This document shows, one piece after another, positions 26,401 to 36,455 of a stretch of 64,000 nucleotides of DNA. The notes beneath the pieces are model-generated. The model saw only the letters and a list, made by a program, of their open reading frames with translations. It made no database searches and was not told where the DNA came from. The stretch spans positions 2,934,015 through 2,998,014 of the forward strand of contig CM020508.1 of NCBI GenBank assembly GCA_009823395.1, written 5' to 3'. The translations under genes were made by a program, and so were the position numbers. This stretch comes from Thamnaconus septentrionalis (lineage: Eukaryota; Chordata; Actinopteri; Tetraodontiformes; Monacanthidae). The first letter of the stretch is position 1. Every line of letters starts with the position of its first letter.

Positions 26401-27834
26401 GAACTAGGTTTGACACGTGGCTTGTTTGGGCTCTTGCTTCTACTTACCCTTTTAAAAATGAATCGTGGAATGACGTCAAGTCCAGTCGTGTAGTCCGTTG
26501 TTGTGGCTAAGCTAGTTTACCACTTTGGCCGCCGTGTGTTAAGCAGGCTTGCTTTTCTGTAAATTGGTTGTCAAACATACCGCACCGCGTCGTAACAGAT
26601 TAAACCACGATTGGGCAATATATTCTCAGTTTTTTTTTTTTGGTCTCTTGAAAGAGCTGCTATAAAGAAATTGTGTTACTTCCTGGTTTTAATGGCAACG
26701 CCAACAGAGACGCCGAAAGACAACCAAAAAAGATGGCGTAAAACGAAAAAGGAACCAGCAGCAAAATGCTGCATAGTAAGTACATCATCCAATGTGTGTG
26801 GTGATATCAAACACAAGAGGTAAAATACGTCAAATTTGACCTGTATTACGGCATTTAAACACTGCGCGAGAGACGGTTTCAACCGTTTGCTAGTTTCCGC
26901 TTTGGTTGGACGCGCCCCCGCGAGGTCATTAACGTCCCTGGAAGCCCTGCAGACCTCGGCACAATACACTGGTAACACCGTTTGCAACATAATGCTGTTC
27001 CACGAACACCGCGTGTGTTTGAAACGCGGACGTGTTCCTTGCAATTCTTCAAATGGCTACGTTAACTGTGATGTGCCCTACAATTCTTTTCGAATCAAAA
27101 GTGGACGGCTAATGCTAAAAAAAAAAAAAAAAAAAAAAAAATCATTTCAGACGCACACCTGCAGTGGTGAAGTCTCACGCAACCCAACTAGCGCAACCCA
27201 GCTTCTTTTGCTCGGTTAACAAAACTCTGAAATTGGAGAAACTATTTTGAAATCCCTTTTGCTGTAGCTGCACTGTCGATGACTTGTGTAGCTAGCTGTC
27301 TGTCACACACACAAACTGCGGCGAATAAAAGTTAGCCGTTTGTGAAAAGCACGATTTCTAAAAACTAATTTTGCTTGCGTGACAGTATTGGCATCATTTT
27401 GTCATTGTACAGCAAAGCAGACAAATCAGAACATATTTCAATCCACCCTTCAAACATTTTACATTTTTGACATGGATTTGAGCGTTAGCTAGCCACGCCC
27501 GAACTGCACAATTCAATGTCCTCAAATTAAGAAAAACACGTAATAATATTTCTTTGGCGTACTCACATATTGTTGTTGTAACTTTCCAAAAATATTTAAG
27601 TGAGAAATTTCTTCACTCAAGCTCCCAAACTTCTTACAGCCATTATCCATCGTGTGCATACACGACATGTTGATGCATCAATCACAATAGCTTGGAAGGT
27701 TGTTTCAGACAAGGTGCCTCCTTTCATCTCACAAGGTCGCCTGCCCTCATTGTAAATGGCGAGAGGCTTTCCTCAAGACCATGGCCCAGTTCCTGTTTTG
27801 TTAGTTTGTGATATTAGCTTATTTGTACATACAG

Positions 27835-27884
<50 letters not shown>
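20451..27884. other. intergenic spacer between divergent tgfbr3 and brdt
   Basis: No protein gene is supported. The open frames present are short, overlap on opposite strands and have no recognisable domain. The spacer includes an AT-rich half (about 20.5-22.5 kb), a CpG-richer patch near 22.9-23.4 kb, an A-rich run at 27118-27140 and possible decayed repeat sequence near 25.7-25.9 kb. Any untranslated first exon of brdt should lie towards the right end, but no splice pair could be chosen with confidence. Confidence 0.6.
27836..27882. repeat. (CT)n tract forming the brdt first coding exon acceptor
   Basis: About 23 CT units run directly into the acceptor TCAG at 27881-27884. The repeat is itself the polypyrimidine tract, so its length may affect use of the start-codon exon of brdt. 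Confidence 0.96.
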
Positions 27885-27960
27885 GAAAATTGGTGATGAA
27901 CACAGCACAGCAGCAGAATACCCCTCAGAGTCTCCCTCTTCATGGACCGTGGCTCATGCA

Positions 27961-28152
27961 ATGTCTGACTCCAAAGTCTGTCCAGTTGTGAGCGGAAACC
28001 CGCCTCCGCCCACGGTTGTCAATCCCGAGAGACCTGGACGGGTGACCAATCAGCTCCAGTATTTGGAGAAGGTGGTGATCAAGGTGCTCTGGAAGCATCA
28101 GTTCTCATGGCCCTTTCAGCAGCCTGTCGACGCAGTGGCACTGCGGCTCCCC
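27961..28152 (+). CDS. brdt: brdt coding exon 1 (start, bromodomain 1 N-terminal half)
   Basis: The exon begins at 27885 after the CT-tract acceptor. The frame is open back to the acceptor, and ATG 27961 (context GCAATGT) is its first in-frame Met. It encodes 64 residues including [12 protein letters not shown] and the WPF shelf ([14 protein letters not shown]), then donor GTAAGT. Two upstream out-of-frame ATGs lie in the same exon (27896, 27942). Confidence 0.9.
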
Positions 28153-31100
28153 GTAAGTTGAACGGCGGTGTCGGCGAGCTGTCAGAAGTCCTGTGAACCT
28201 CGATGAATGATTATTATGTATCACTATTACTCTGTGGCTTTAATTAGACGCCTTTCTTCATAGGATTATTACACAATCATTAAAAATCCCATGGATCTCG
28301 GCACCATCAGCAAGCGCCTTCAGAACAACTATTACTGGCAGGCAATTGATTGCATTGCAGACTTCAACACTGTCTTCTCCAACTGCTATACTTACAACCG
28401 GGTAAGGGAACAGTTGCTCACAACAGTCATACAATTCATAATTCAGCCTCTTGTATCAGTCAGTTGTAGGCACGCATGCCTCACATGTCTCTTTTTTTTT
28501 TTAATTATGATTATTATAATCATCTTTTGTTCCTCTTCACAGCCTGGAGATGATATTGTCATTATGGCACAGAAACTGGAGAAGATCTTCCTGCAGAAAC
28601 TGTCCCAAATGCCACAGCAAGAGAGGGAAATCTCAGCAAAGTGCTTGTTGAAATCAACTAAAAAGGGAAAGTCCAAAGCAGGTATTTGCCACAGTAACGG
28701 CCCTAATGAAGATGGCCCCGTTTGTATAATTTGTTTGTGTGACTCTTAACAATGAAATAGAGCTGTAAAACTTTCAAAAATTGCCTGCCATCCAGGTACA
28801 ACAAGGCCCCAAATCATCCTCCCGCAGGCTGCTGTCAAGCCGACGGTGAAAGTCTCTCCGTCTGACGTGCGTCCACTCGCGACACCCTTCAAGTCCTCTC
28901 CAAACACTGATACACCAGTAAGAATTTGTCCAGTCTGGGTCTCGCTGAATATAATATCATATACTGCTGCTTGTTTTTCTGGAAAGATCAACCTTATATG
29001 TTGTTGTTGTTTAGGGAAAAAAGGTTTAAAGAGGAAAGCGGATTCTGTACCCATACCCGCCCCCGTAGTGACCAACAGTCGGCTGCCCTCCGTAAAGGAC
29101 GAGGCATGTGTATGGATGATCTCCCGGAGAGGCGGCGGGAGGCCCATCAAGCCTCCCAAGAAAGAATTGCCGGCCGAAGAGAAGAGGTCGCGACCTGCCG
29201 ACTCCCTGTGCCACTGCAGCGAAATCTTGAAGGAGATGCTGTCGAAGAGACACCACCCATACGCGTGGCCCTTCTACACCCCCGTCGACGCTGTGGCTCT
29301 GGGCCTGCACGACTACCACAACATCATCAAGCAGCCCATGGACCTGGGCACCATCAGGGTGAGATGACTGCCAAGAGGCTCTATAATGAGAATACACAGT
29401 AAATGGCTTCCAAAGCTTCCCGCGCTGACATGAAGCATCGTCTCATCAGAAAAAGATGGGGCAAGGCTGCTACGACCATCCAAAGGAGTTTGCTGCCGAC
29501 GTTCGGTTGATGTTCTCCAACTGTTACAAATACAATCCGCCGTCACACGAGATCGTGGTCATGGCGAGAAGGCTGCAGGTATGCGTTGAATTTATTTTTA
29601 TTGCACATATTTGCATTTCCTCTGTTGGTACCAAGTATTTGCACTTTAATTGCAACTTAATTGTCCTGTGGGTGAGTTTGAGCCTTAGTTTAGGATTTGC
29701 AGCCATTGTTAATTGTTGTCTCATTGACAGGAGGTCTTTGAGTCAAGATATCAGAAGATCCCAGTGGAGAGGGAGTGTTCTGCTCCTCGCCAGCGTCTCG
29801 AGAAGGGCCAAGTAGACAGAGTAAGAAGTCTGTCGACGTCGAGCAGCTCCGACAGCGGCAGCTCGTCGGAAGCAGAGACCCCGTCTGAGAAGGTGTCCAC
29901 GCAGCTAGCTAGCCTGCGAGCGCGGGTCGGTACAAATGTGCGAGCAACTGTGCCAATGGCCGGCTTTCCTATTTTTTGAGATGTTTAACACTGCAGTTTG
30001 CATTTTAGACTGACTCTCGTTTATCGCTGGCTTCTCAGTTGAAAGCTATAAGCGATCAGCTGAACAGACTGAGCCAGGGGCCTGTGGCGAAGACAAAGAA
30101 AAAAGACAAGTTAAAAAGGGAGAAAAGGAGCAAAGAGAAGGAACTGGCTAAACTGCAGCAAAAGTGCTTACAGCAGAAATCGATTCCGCACAGAAAACTC
30201 CACAGCAAAGGCTCAGCTGTGTAAGTGAGCCTAGTCTCACTCACCCCATTTTTCAGCATGGGCTGTTTCAACATGTGCGCGATGGGTAACGTCAGATGCC
30301 TTTGTGTACGTCTAGAAATGGCGACAGGCACGAGGTCAACGGGGCCCTTGCGGCAAAAAGTGCCTCCTCCGAGGTGCCGCCGCCAACAGTGGCGCCGCAG
30401 GAGAGGATGCAGCTGAAGTCCGACATTGACAGGCTGACGAGCGAGCAGCTGGGCCATCTCGTGAAGCTCATCTACACCCAGGAGCCGGATCTCAAATCCA
30501 CCCAGAAGGATCTGGAGGTTGACATTGAGAAGGTCAAGCCCTCCACGGTGAGGGCCATGCAGAGCTTTGTTGCCGCGAGTCTGAAGAAAAACAATCAGAA
30601 CGACGGAAGTAAGTTTGGCTCGAGCCTGCGGCAGATCCAATCACCTCTGCTCCTTTTCAAAGCTCTCCCCGTACATTAACACATCTTATGCTCTGCAGAA
30701 AAGCTGGCGGCGAAACCTTCTGAAGGAGGAACACAGACTGGGAGACCACTGGATGATGGGAGACTTGTGGCTCCGCTGAAGGAGATTGAAGTGACTCCAA
30801 AACAAAGTCCTGACGGTAGGTGAAGGACGAGCATAGCTGACCCAGCTCCGTTGTCACACATGTGGAGGGTCCAAAAAGTGCTCAGCTCTAGATGGACGAT
30901 CGGGATGTTTCAACTTCAGCGTGCGTGTTGTGTTTTGGTTGCAGTCAAACCCTCAGCGCCTCCTGCCCGTCGGTCTTCGTGCATCAGTGTCATCAGCAGC
31001 ACCAGCAGCAGCTCCTCCTCGTCCCCCTCTGGCAGCAGCAGCAGTAGCAGCAGCTCTGGCTCCAGCAGCGGCTCCAGCAGCTCCAGCTCCTCTGATGACA

Positions 31101-34011
31101 GCGACTCCGAGTCCGGTTAGCTGCTCTGCTGCTAGCACGCTACGCTACCGCTTAAAACTGAGACCGGCGCTCGCGTTTTCTCCTGTTGCTCGCCTCAGTC
31201 GATGGAAGAACTCACGCCTGAGGTTTGCGTGTATGTGTTTCAGAGCCCAAAGCAAAAAAGCAGAAATGCAATGAGAACTTGAGGATGCACCAGGAGCTCG
31301 AGCGGAAGGTAATATCACAGTCGGTGTTGACTCCAACTGTCATTGGGAGATTCACCGCAGGAAAACCCAAAGAAACACAGGAACGTGCTTTCTGTCCCCA
31401 TCAAGACGACTCAGGCCAACAGTGGGGGGCCGACGGTTGAGAGGAAGGACGCGACTGAAGCCGCAGTGAAGACGTCCCCGCCTCCTCTGGTCGCCTCAAA
31501 GCCCTCAGTGGCGGAAACCACCGACGCACCGACGCACAACGAGGTGTTGCAGAGGAGCAACAGGCTCGTATCGTCGCCTCCAGGTGCCGCCAGCGAGTCC
31601 TCTCCGTTTCCTGCCGGCTAAACGGGACTCATACTTGTTGAAATTGACATCTGCCACTCGTCGTCGTCGTCGTCTTTGGTGTCAAGTCAAACGCTCTCCT
31701 TCTTTGCTCTTACAGATTTGTCCACCATCTTGTCTCCAATGAATTCTCCTCGAACTTTGCTGGAGTGGGCCGGCAGTAAGTTAGAGGTACGTCTGCTAGA
31801 TCGGCAGGGCCGCACCACTGATGTATATCAGAATCTCTGTGATTTTGTTTAATTTTATGTTTTACATTGGATCCACGCCTTGTGTTTGCTGTCCTGGACA
31901 CGTTTGAAACCAAACGTGCCCAAACCTTTTTTTTCCCTTCAAAGCGTCACCCAAACACAGACAATGTTCTCCCCAGTCTTTATAATTTTGCCATATGCTG
32001 AGAAGTCAAATGTCAAAAATATTTTTCATACAGCTGATGTATATGTTTTATTTGTTTTTTAAACAAACAATACATTCAGGAATGTCTGCGTTTTTGGATT
32101 AAAATTGTTCCTAATTTCATCCATGCAACAGTCACTAACTAAACTGTACAGAATGGAAAGTTGCAAATTTTTGGTCTATAGAGTTTCAGCCCACCAGTCT
32201 TTATTTTCATGATTACTCTTAAGTTTCTTCAGTTTTGAGTCCATTATCCCTCTGACATAATGGCAAGTTATTTGTATTAGAATTGCGTGTGATGATGACG
32301 ATGACGATGACAGTGTCCAGTCTGCTGACTTATGTCCACGCCTCCCCCACCAGTGCCCGATGCTGTCCCCTCTGAAGAAAAGCCCACTGTGTTCCAGGGG
32401 GGAGCCCAGTAAGTGGCCAGAGGAGCCTCACCGCGACATGACGTGACGTGATCATGTTTATGTTCTCACCGCTGCTTGAGCTGAGCAGTTCTCATCCCAC
32501 ATGATTATTACAGATGTCCGACAGCCTGAAGCCATCACCGACGCACAGGTGACCAAAGTGGCAAACAGCAGCGCAGACACTAAATCTGCTGCGGAGGAAA
32601 CGCCACAAATGCCCCAAAAGGTTTTTATTGTTCTTATTAAAATGTCGATTTTCTCTTCCAAACACACCCTTGAAAAAAAAGACTGTCCGGTTTGGATTGC
32701 ATCCCTGGTATACTGAACGATTGTCCGGCCACCATGCAGTTCATCTTTCACCCACTAGAGGGCACAAACGTACCATAGATAAAACGTCATTTTTGGAGCC
32801 ATTTGCCCAGAAACGGCTCAAGGTCAACAAGTGTGACCTGAAACCTTGGGTTCCCTGCTTCATGTTGCAGTTTCATCCACTCCAGACCTGCAGGATTATG
32901 AACCTGAGCGCCTGTTTCTCCTCCTCCTCCTCCTTGCAGGGTATTGTCCTGAACAACGCCAAGTCGTGGGCGCAGCTGATGAAACAGTCGGCAGCTCCAA
33001 CCGCGATCAAGTCCTCCAAGAACGTGTTTGAGCAGTTCCGCAAGGCGGCGCTGGAGAAGGAGCAGCGGCAGAAAGCGATGAGGTTGCACCAGGTGGACTG
33101 GAGCCGGGAGTGGAAGGCCCCTCAGAGCAGCTGGTACGTCCCAGAATCCTCCTGTTCAAACTGAAACTGGCTCATTGTCTGTGTTTAATGTCCAGTGTGT
33201 AACATTTGGCTTGGTGTTAGATTTTTATATTGATGAAAGCTTAACATGCTGCTCATAAATACATTGATAAAAACGTATGCTCATAGTACAATAAAAGTCA
33301 TTTGGTTTTAGCTGCCATCTTGCGCTGCCATTTTTTAAAGAAGCCATTGTGGACAATCCAGTCCACCTGACACTGACAGCACGTTTCTTAATTGGGGTGA
33401 ACGCTCCTGCCCTCAAATAATAATCCAACGAAGAAGAAGGTGGACGAGGGATCCAGGATTTTGGGAGCGCAGGCCTCTGTAGCTCACTGGCAAGCTCGGG
33501 GGGGAGGGAGGAGAGTGAAAAAGCGCTGCGTCGGAATGTTTGTGGCATGGTTAGATGTTTAGGAATTTCTCTGCTGTTAAATGCCACGGGCGTCTCGTTG
33601 ATATTGCTTTACTTTGATATTATATTTATTCAATCTTACAGCTCACCGGGACCTTGGCAAGCAGAATTGAAAGCGCACACGGTCCAGGAGGCCAACTTTT
33701 GTGCGGGCTCGGTGCTGGACTGCTCCAGAGCCGCAGTGGGGCTGCAGGCGCCCCTGTCGCCCATAAAGTCTCACCCCGCCGGCGTCCGCTCTCTGGTGAC
33801 CCGGGAGAGAGAGCTGGCCCGGCAGAAGGAGCAGGAGCGCCGCCGCAGGCTGGCCGTGAGTCCCGCGTCCGCGTCCTGTCCTAAGCGTTGCTGGGTGCCA
33901 ATAACGACCCCTGACCCGCCCACCCTTGTTTTTCTGTCCTTCCAGATGTCTGCCATCGACATATCCATGCAGCAAGAAATCATGACCTTGTTTGAGTTGA
34001 ACCTGGACTGA
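27961..34011 (+). CDS. brdt: brdt, BET-family double bromodomain protein
   Basis: BRDT is the testis BET protein. It binds acetylated histones through two bromodomains and recruits P-TEFb for germ-cell transcription and chromatin remodelling. Nineteen coding exons are read: 27961-28152, 28264-28401, 28543-28681, 28796-28917, 29015-29358, 29450-29578, 29731-29925, 30039-30220, 30316-30608, 30699-30815, 30945-31115, 31244-31308, 31361-31583, 31716-31786, 32354-32408, 32514-32620, 32940-33133, 33642-33855 and 33946-34011. All join in phase except at 28917/29015, where one base is missing. Allowing for that base the product is about 1005 residues (human about 947). Bromodomain 1 spans about residues 28-135 (WPF at 50-52, acetyl-lysine Asn 109), bromodomain 2 about 255-362 (Asn 341), and the ET domain about 508-573. 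A Ser-rich acidic tract covers about 630-674, and the C-terminal motif ends [13 protein letters not shown]2/3/4 are alternatives; synteny with ephx4 and tgfbr3 and the ending favour brdt. Confidence 0.92.
28264..28401 (+). CDS. brdt: brdt coding exon 2 (bromodomain 1 core)
   Basis: 46 codons in phase 0, [16 protein letters not shown] through SNCYTYNR. It contains the conserved acetyl-lysine-contacting Asn (YN at its end, residue 109). Donor GTAAGG. Confidence 0.95.
28543..28681 (+). CDS. brdt: brdt coding exon 3 (end of bromodomain 1)
   Basis: 139 nt, starting [20 protein letters not shown], which is typical of helix C of BET bromodomain 1, then a Lys-rich linker. Leaves phase 1 at GTATTT. 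Confidence 0.94.
28796..28917 (+). CDS. brdt: brdt coding exon 4 (inter-bromodomain linker)
   Basis: 122 nt: completes a Gly codon, then 40 codons of Pro/Ser/Thr-rich linker ending NTDTP. The strong donor GTAAGA leaves phase 0, which does not fit the start of the next exon (see the finding at 28918-29040). Confidence 0.8.
29015..29358 (+). CDS. brdt: brdt coding exon 5 (linker, motif KRKAD, first half of bromodomain 2), one base short
   Basis: 344 nt, one base less than the multiple of three needed between phase-0 neighbours. In the frame that continues into bromodomain 2 it reads KKGLKRKAD, the conserved BET motif B region, then [17 protein letters not shown] and [18 protein letters not shown]. 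The mismatch sits at an A6 run, 29017-29022. An alternative acceptor AG at 29030-29031 would give a 327-nt in-frame exon lacking that motif start. Confidence 0.85.
29450..29578 (+). CDS. brdt: brdt coding exon 6 (bromodomain 2 core)
   Basis: 43 codons in phase 0, including [18 protein letters not shown] with the acetyl-lysine-binding Asn (residue 341 if the missing upstream base is allowed). Donor GTATGC. Confidence 0.95.
29731..29925 (+). CDS. brdt: brdt coding exon 7 (end of bromodomain 2, Ser/acidic linker)
   Basis: 65 codons from [11 protein letters not shown] through a Ser/Asp/Glu stretch to a short amphipathic segment ending LASLRAR. The donor is the unusual GTCGGT. It was chosen because the join to LKAISDQL keeps the conserved spacing of this coiled segment. 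Confidence 0.8.
30039..30220 (+). CDS. brdt: brdt coding exon 8 (coiled-coil, Lys-rich)
   Basis: 182 nt, [13 protein letters not shown] then a Lys/Arg/Glu-rich basic segment ([18 protein letters not shown]), as in BET proteins before the ET domain. Donor GTAAGT, phase 2. Confidence 0.9.
30316..30608 (+). CDS. brdt: brdt coding exon 9 (ET domain)
   Basis: 293 nt. Residues [20 protein letters not shown] through [17 protein letters not shown] form the extra-terminal domain, which recruits partner chromatin factors in BET proteins. Donor GTAAGT, phase 1. Confidence 0.93.
30699..30815 (+). CDS. brdt: brdt coding exon 10
   Basis: 117 nt, low-complexity polar linker ([10 protein letters not shown] to VTPKQSPD). 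Phases 1 in and 1 out match both neighbours. Confidence 0.82.
30945..31115 (+). CDS. brdt: brdt coding exon 11 (poly-Ser acidic tract)
   Basis: 171 nt encoding a long Ser-rich tract with Gly interruptions ending DDSDSESG, the SEED-like Ser/acidic region that follows the ET domain in BET proteins. The donor, GTTAGC, is weak. Confidence 0.85.
31244..31308 (+). CDS. brdt: brdt coding exon 12
   Basis: 65 nt, [18 protein letters not shown], basic then helical. Phase 0 at GTAATA; followed by a 52-nt intron. Confidence 0.75.
31361..31583 (+). CDS. brdt: brdt coding exon 13
   Basis: 223 nt, [13 protein letters not shown] then a Ser/Thr/Pro-rich segment. Ends at GTGCCG in phase 1, which fits the next exon. 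If unspliced here the frame meets a stop at 31619-31621. Confidence 0.72.
31716..31786 (+). CDS. brdt: brdt coding exon 14
   Basis: 71 nt encoding [18 protein letters not shown] and GSKLE. An internal GTAAGT at 31776 could serve as an alternative donor; the one chosen (GTACGT) keeps frame with the exon at 32514. Confidence 0.7.
32354..32408 (+). CDS. brdt: brdt coding exon 15 (microexon-like)
   Basis: 55 nt, [18 protein letters not shown], with acceptor CCACCAG and donor GTAAGT. Phases match both sides. Sequence similarity is weak, so support is mainly splice signals and frame. Confidence 0.65.
32514..32620 (+). CDS. brdt: brdt coding exon 16
   Basis: 107 nt, [19 protein letters not shown] to PQMPQK. 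The donor GTTTTT is poor but joins in phase to [10 protein letters not shown], the expected conserved block. Confidence 0.68.
32940..33133 (+). CDS. brdt: brdt coding exon 17
   Basis: 194 nt with NNAKSWAQL and [18 protein letters not shown], matching the conserved segment NADSW...LFNQFRKAAIEKE near the BRDT C-terminus. Donor GTACGT, phase 2. Confidence 0.9.
33190..33530 (+). repeat. dispersed repeat family B, copy 1 (in brdt intron)
   Basis: Lies between brdt coding exons 17 and 18. From GTCCAGTGTGTAA at about 33193, through GCCATCTTGCGCTGCCATTT at 33314 and GTGGACAATCCAG at 33350, to CACTGGCAAGCTCGG near 33485. Homologous to the inverted copy in ephx4 intron 3. Confidence 0.75.
33642..33855 (+). 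CDS. brdt: brdt coding exon 18
   Basis: 214 nt ending [16 protein letters not shown], the conserved basic helix of the BET C-terminal motif. Donor GTGAGT, phase 0. Confidence 0.92.
33946..34011 (+). CDS. brdt: brdt last coding exon
   Basis: 66 nt, [20 protein letters not shown] then D and stop TGA at 34009. This is the P-TEFb-binding C-terminus (BRDT ends similarly, DIMTMFENNFD from memory). Confidence 0.93.
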   Translation: MSAIDISMQQEIMTLFELNLD

Positions 34012-34703
34012 GAAAACCAACACTTTGAGCGCAGATGAACCGGTTGCTGTTGGTACAAACGACACCATCTCGCCATCATCAGCCTCGTGGCCTTCAAAGA
34101 TGAAAGAATGAAAAGAAAAAAAAAGAAAAAGCCATGTGTTGAAGAAGATACAGGTGCAAAGGGTCCGGCCCCTTGAATTGTATGTAGAAAAGAAGATGTG
34201 GGATGTTTACACTGTTAGCACTGAAGCAAGGATCACTTTAAGCACTCCAACCTGAACCTGTGTTCTTTTTGTGTTTGTTTTGTGTACATATCAAAGCCGG
34301 ACGACACTGACTGTCACCGCACACTGTAGTCAAGAAGGGGCTGCGCCTCGTGTCGCGAAGTCCAGTCTTGTGTTGTGCTTATTATTTGGGTTTTGTTTTT
34401 GTTTTGTTTTGTTTTTTACATTTCCCGAGGCCTCGGCAGATAAACTTCCACCTTTAGCGCACTTAAAATACAGCCGAAAGGCATCGCCGCGATGTCGCTC
34501 AAACTGAAAGGGACAGCAGCCGGCGACACCGTGTGAGTGAATGAGGAGAACCTTAGTTCTCTGTTAAAAACCAACAGATGCACTCTGTTGTTCTGACTGT
34601 TCCTGGTCTTCCAAAGATACTTTTGGGGCTGTTAATCAAATACTCTGTAAGTTACTGTTTTCTATGTTTGTGTTTTGTTTGTTTTTGTTTTCTTAAAAAA
34701 AAT

Positions 34704-34709
34704 AATAAA
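34704..34709 (+). terminator. brdt poly(A) signal AATAAA
   Basis: Canonical hexamer about 700 bases after the brdt stop, in AT-rich 3' untranslated sequence. A U/G-rich stretch lies upstream and TGTTTT downstream. The cleavage site would be about 34720-34735. Confidence 0.65.
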
Positions 34710-34739
34710 ACTGTTTTCACTGAGCAATCTAACTTATGT

Positions 34740-36050
34740 CAGTGCAGCACAAATCACTGGAGAATAATAACAGGCTCTGGCATGTGTTCTAGAACCTCTG
34801 CATAGCTACACTAGCCTATATAGCCTGTATATTAATGTTGATTTTACTTGAGAAAGGTGTTTGTACTCAAAGTCCTATATTATGCAATATTCAGTTGAAT
34901 AGTGTATATTTTTAACAATCGTGTCGAGTACTTGTTTCCACTCCTGCAATTCTGAATAATAGGGCACTGATGGCAACCCCAGGGTTAGTGACCCTTGACC
35001 GCTGCCAGCTGTTGGCCTCACCCACTCACACCAGGGTTGGCCCACTTCTCAACACAGGCGGTCCCAAAAAGCATCACTTTTAGCATCAGTAAAAGGGCTA
35101 ATATGCCACTTTCTGGATAACTAACCAGAGTGGGTGTTGAGAAAGACTAACCAGGAGGAGCACTCTGGCATCACAAGGGGCTAATAACCAGAATGTATTG
35201 TTTTAGCACACACTGAATATGTAAAAATAAAATGCCTAATTTCTGGGGTGTTCACTGAGCGGACGGTGTTGAAGATTATTATAAATCAACATAGGAGAAA
35301 ATCTTGCGAGTGGGGGAAGGTCACACCGGCCCAGTGGGACTCGCTGCTGCTCCTGCTGTGACTGTTGATGTGTTTGCTGCAGGCAATGCAGCCAAAGTGG
35401 CCCCGAGGCCTTAATCTTAATCCGCCCATCGACGCAATCACGTGTGAAATTAGTCCCAATCTGTAGAAAGGTAACCGGGTAATTACGGCTCTTATCTTGT
35501 TCCGGCTCCCACATTCGACTCCTGTCCTTTTTAGCTCAGCCGTGCGTGAGTCACGGCGCACCTGTGACCGCATCACGGCTGATTGAAAACGTTCATATTA
35601 ATGCGCGGCCGGCCATTCGAGGACAGTCGGTTTTATTTATTTTAAGAGCTCCTGTAACTTATTTTTATTTATTTTTTTTAATCGATGGGTTTATCCCAAG
35701 CACGTGCACGCTGCTGCTGCTGCTGCTGCTGCTGTAGCTGCTGCCTCTTTCCGGTTGCGGTACTGTTGCCATAACAGCAGCGTGCTGCTCCGGGAGCTTT
35801 GCAGAGATTTTTTTTTTTTTTTTTTTTTTCCTCCTCCCCATTTTTCTTCTTCTACCTCTCGGCGTCACTGCTGCTGCTCGCAAAACCACCGAGCAAGAGG
35901 AGGAACGACGATGATGAAAAGACATGTATTTATTATTATTGAAACACCGGGGGCGTGGCTTTTGCGCCCGCTGCGTGATTTCAGACTTGGCAGCTGCTCG
36001 TCAACAACAACGGCGCACGCACGCCCGCACGCGTGAGGAGGAGGGAGGGA

Positions 36051-36104
<54 letters not shown>

Positions 36105-36200
36105 TGACGTGATGCTCCCGCCACAGTCCCATTCAGCCGCACGTCGGGATCCTCCCTTCAGTCGTGCGTGCGTTCGTGCGCGCCGGTAGTACCGACGCGG
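34740..36200. other. brdt-ephx4 spacer
   Basis: No gene seen. It contains a CTG repeat at 35710-35735, a T run at 35809-35829 and the GA repeat at 36055-36102. CpG density rises from about 35.9 kb towards the ephx4 start. Confidence 0.55.
36055..36102. repeat. (GA)n tract in the ephx4 upstream region
   Basis: About 23 GA units, roughly 350 bases before the ephx4 start codon. GA/CT tracts near promoters can bind GAGA-type or PTB-type factors; here this is only inference. Confidence 0.95.
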
Positions 36201-36455
36201 TGGCATTTCATAATTGCGCGTTTTGCACAAAACAGTAGCTGCAGCGCTGTCAACACCGGCGTTGACAGGGGAAGGGAAGGAGGATCGATAGGTAACTTTG
36301 ATCCGGCATTGATTTTTTTTTTCTTAAAAAAAAAAAAATCACCACCTCCTCTTCCTCCTCCTCTTCTCCTCTTTTTTTGTACACATATTTTCCTGCTCCT
36401 CATCCTCCTCATCCTCCTCCACCTCCTCCGTGCCTCTCCCCGCGGCGGCGATGTG

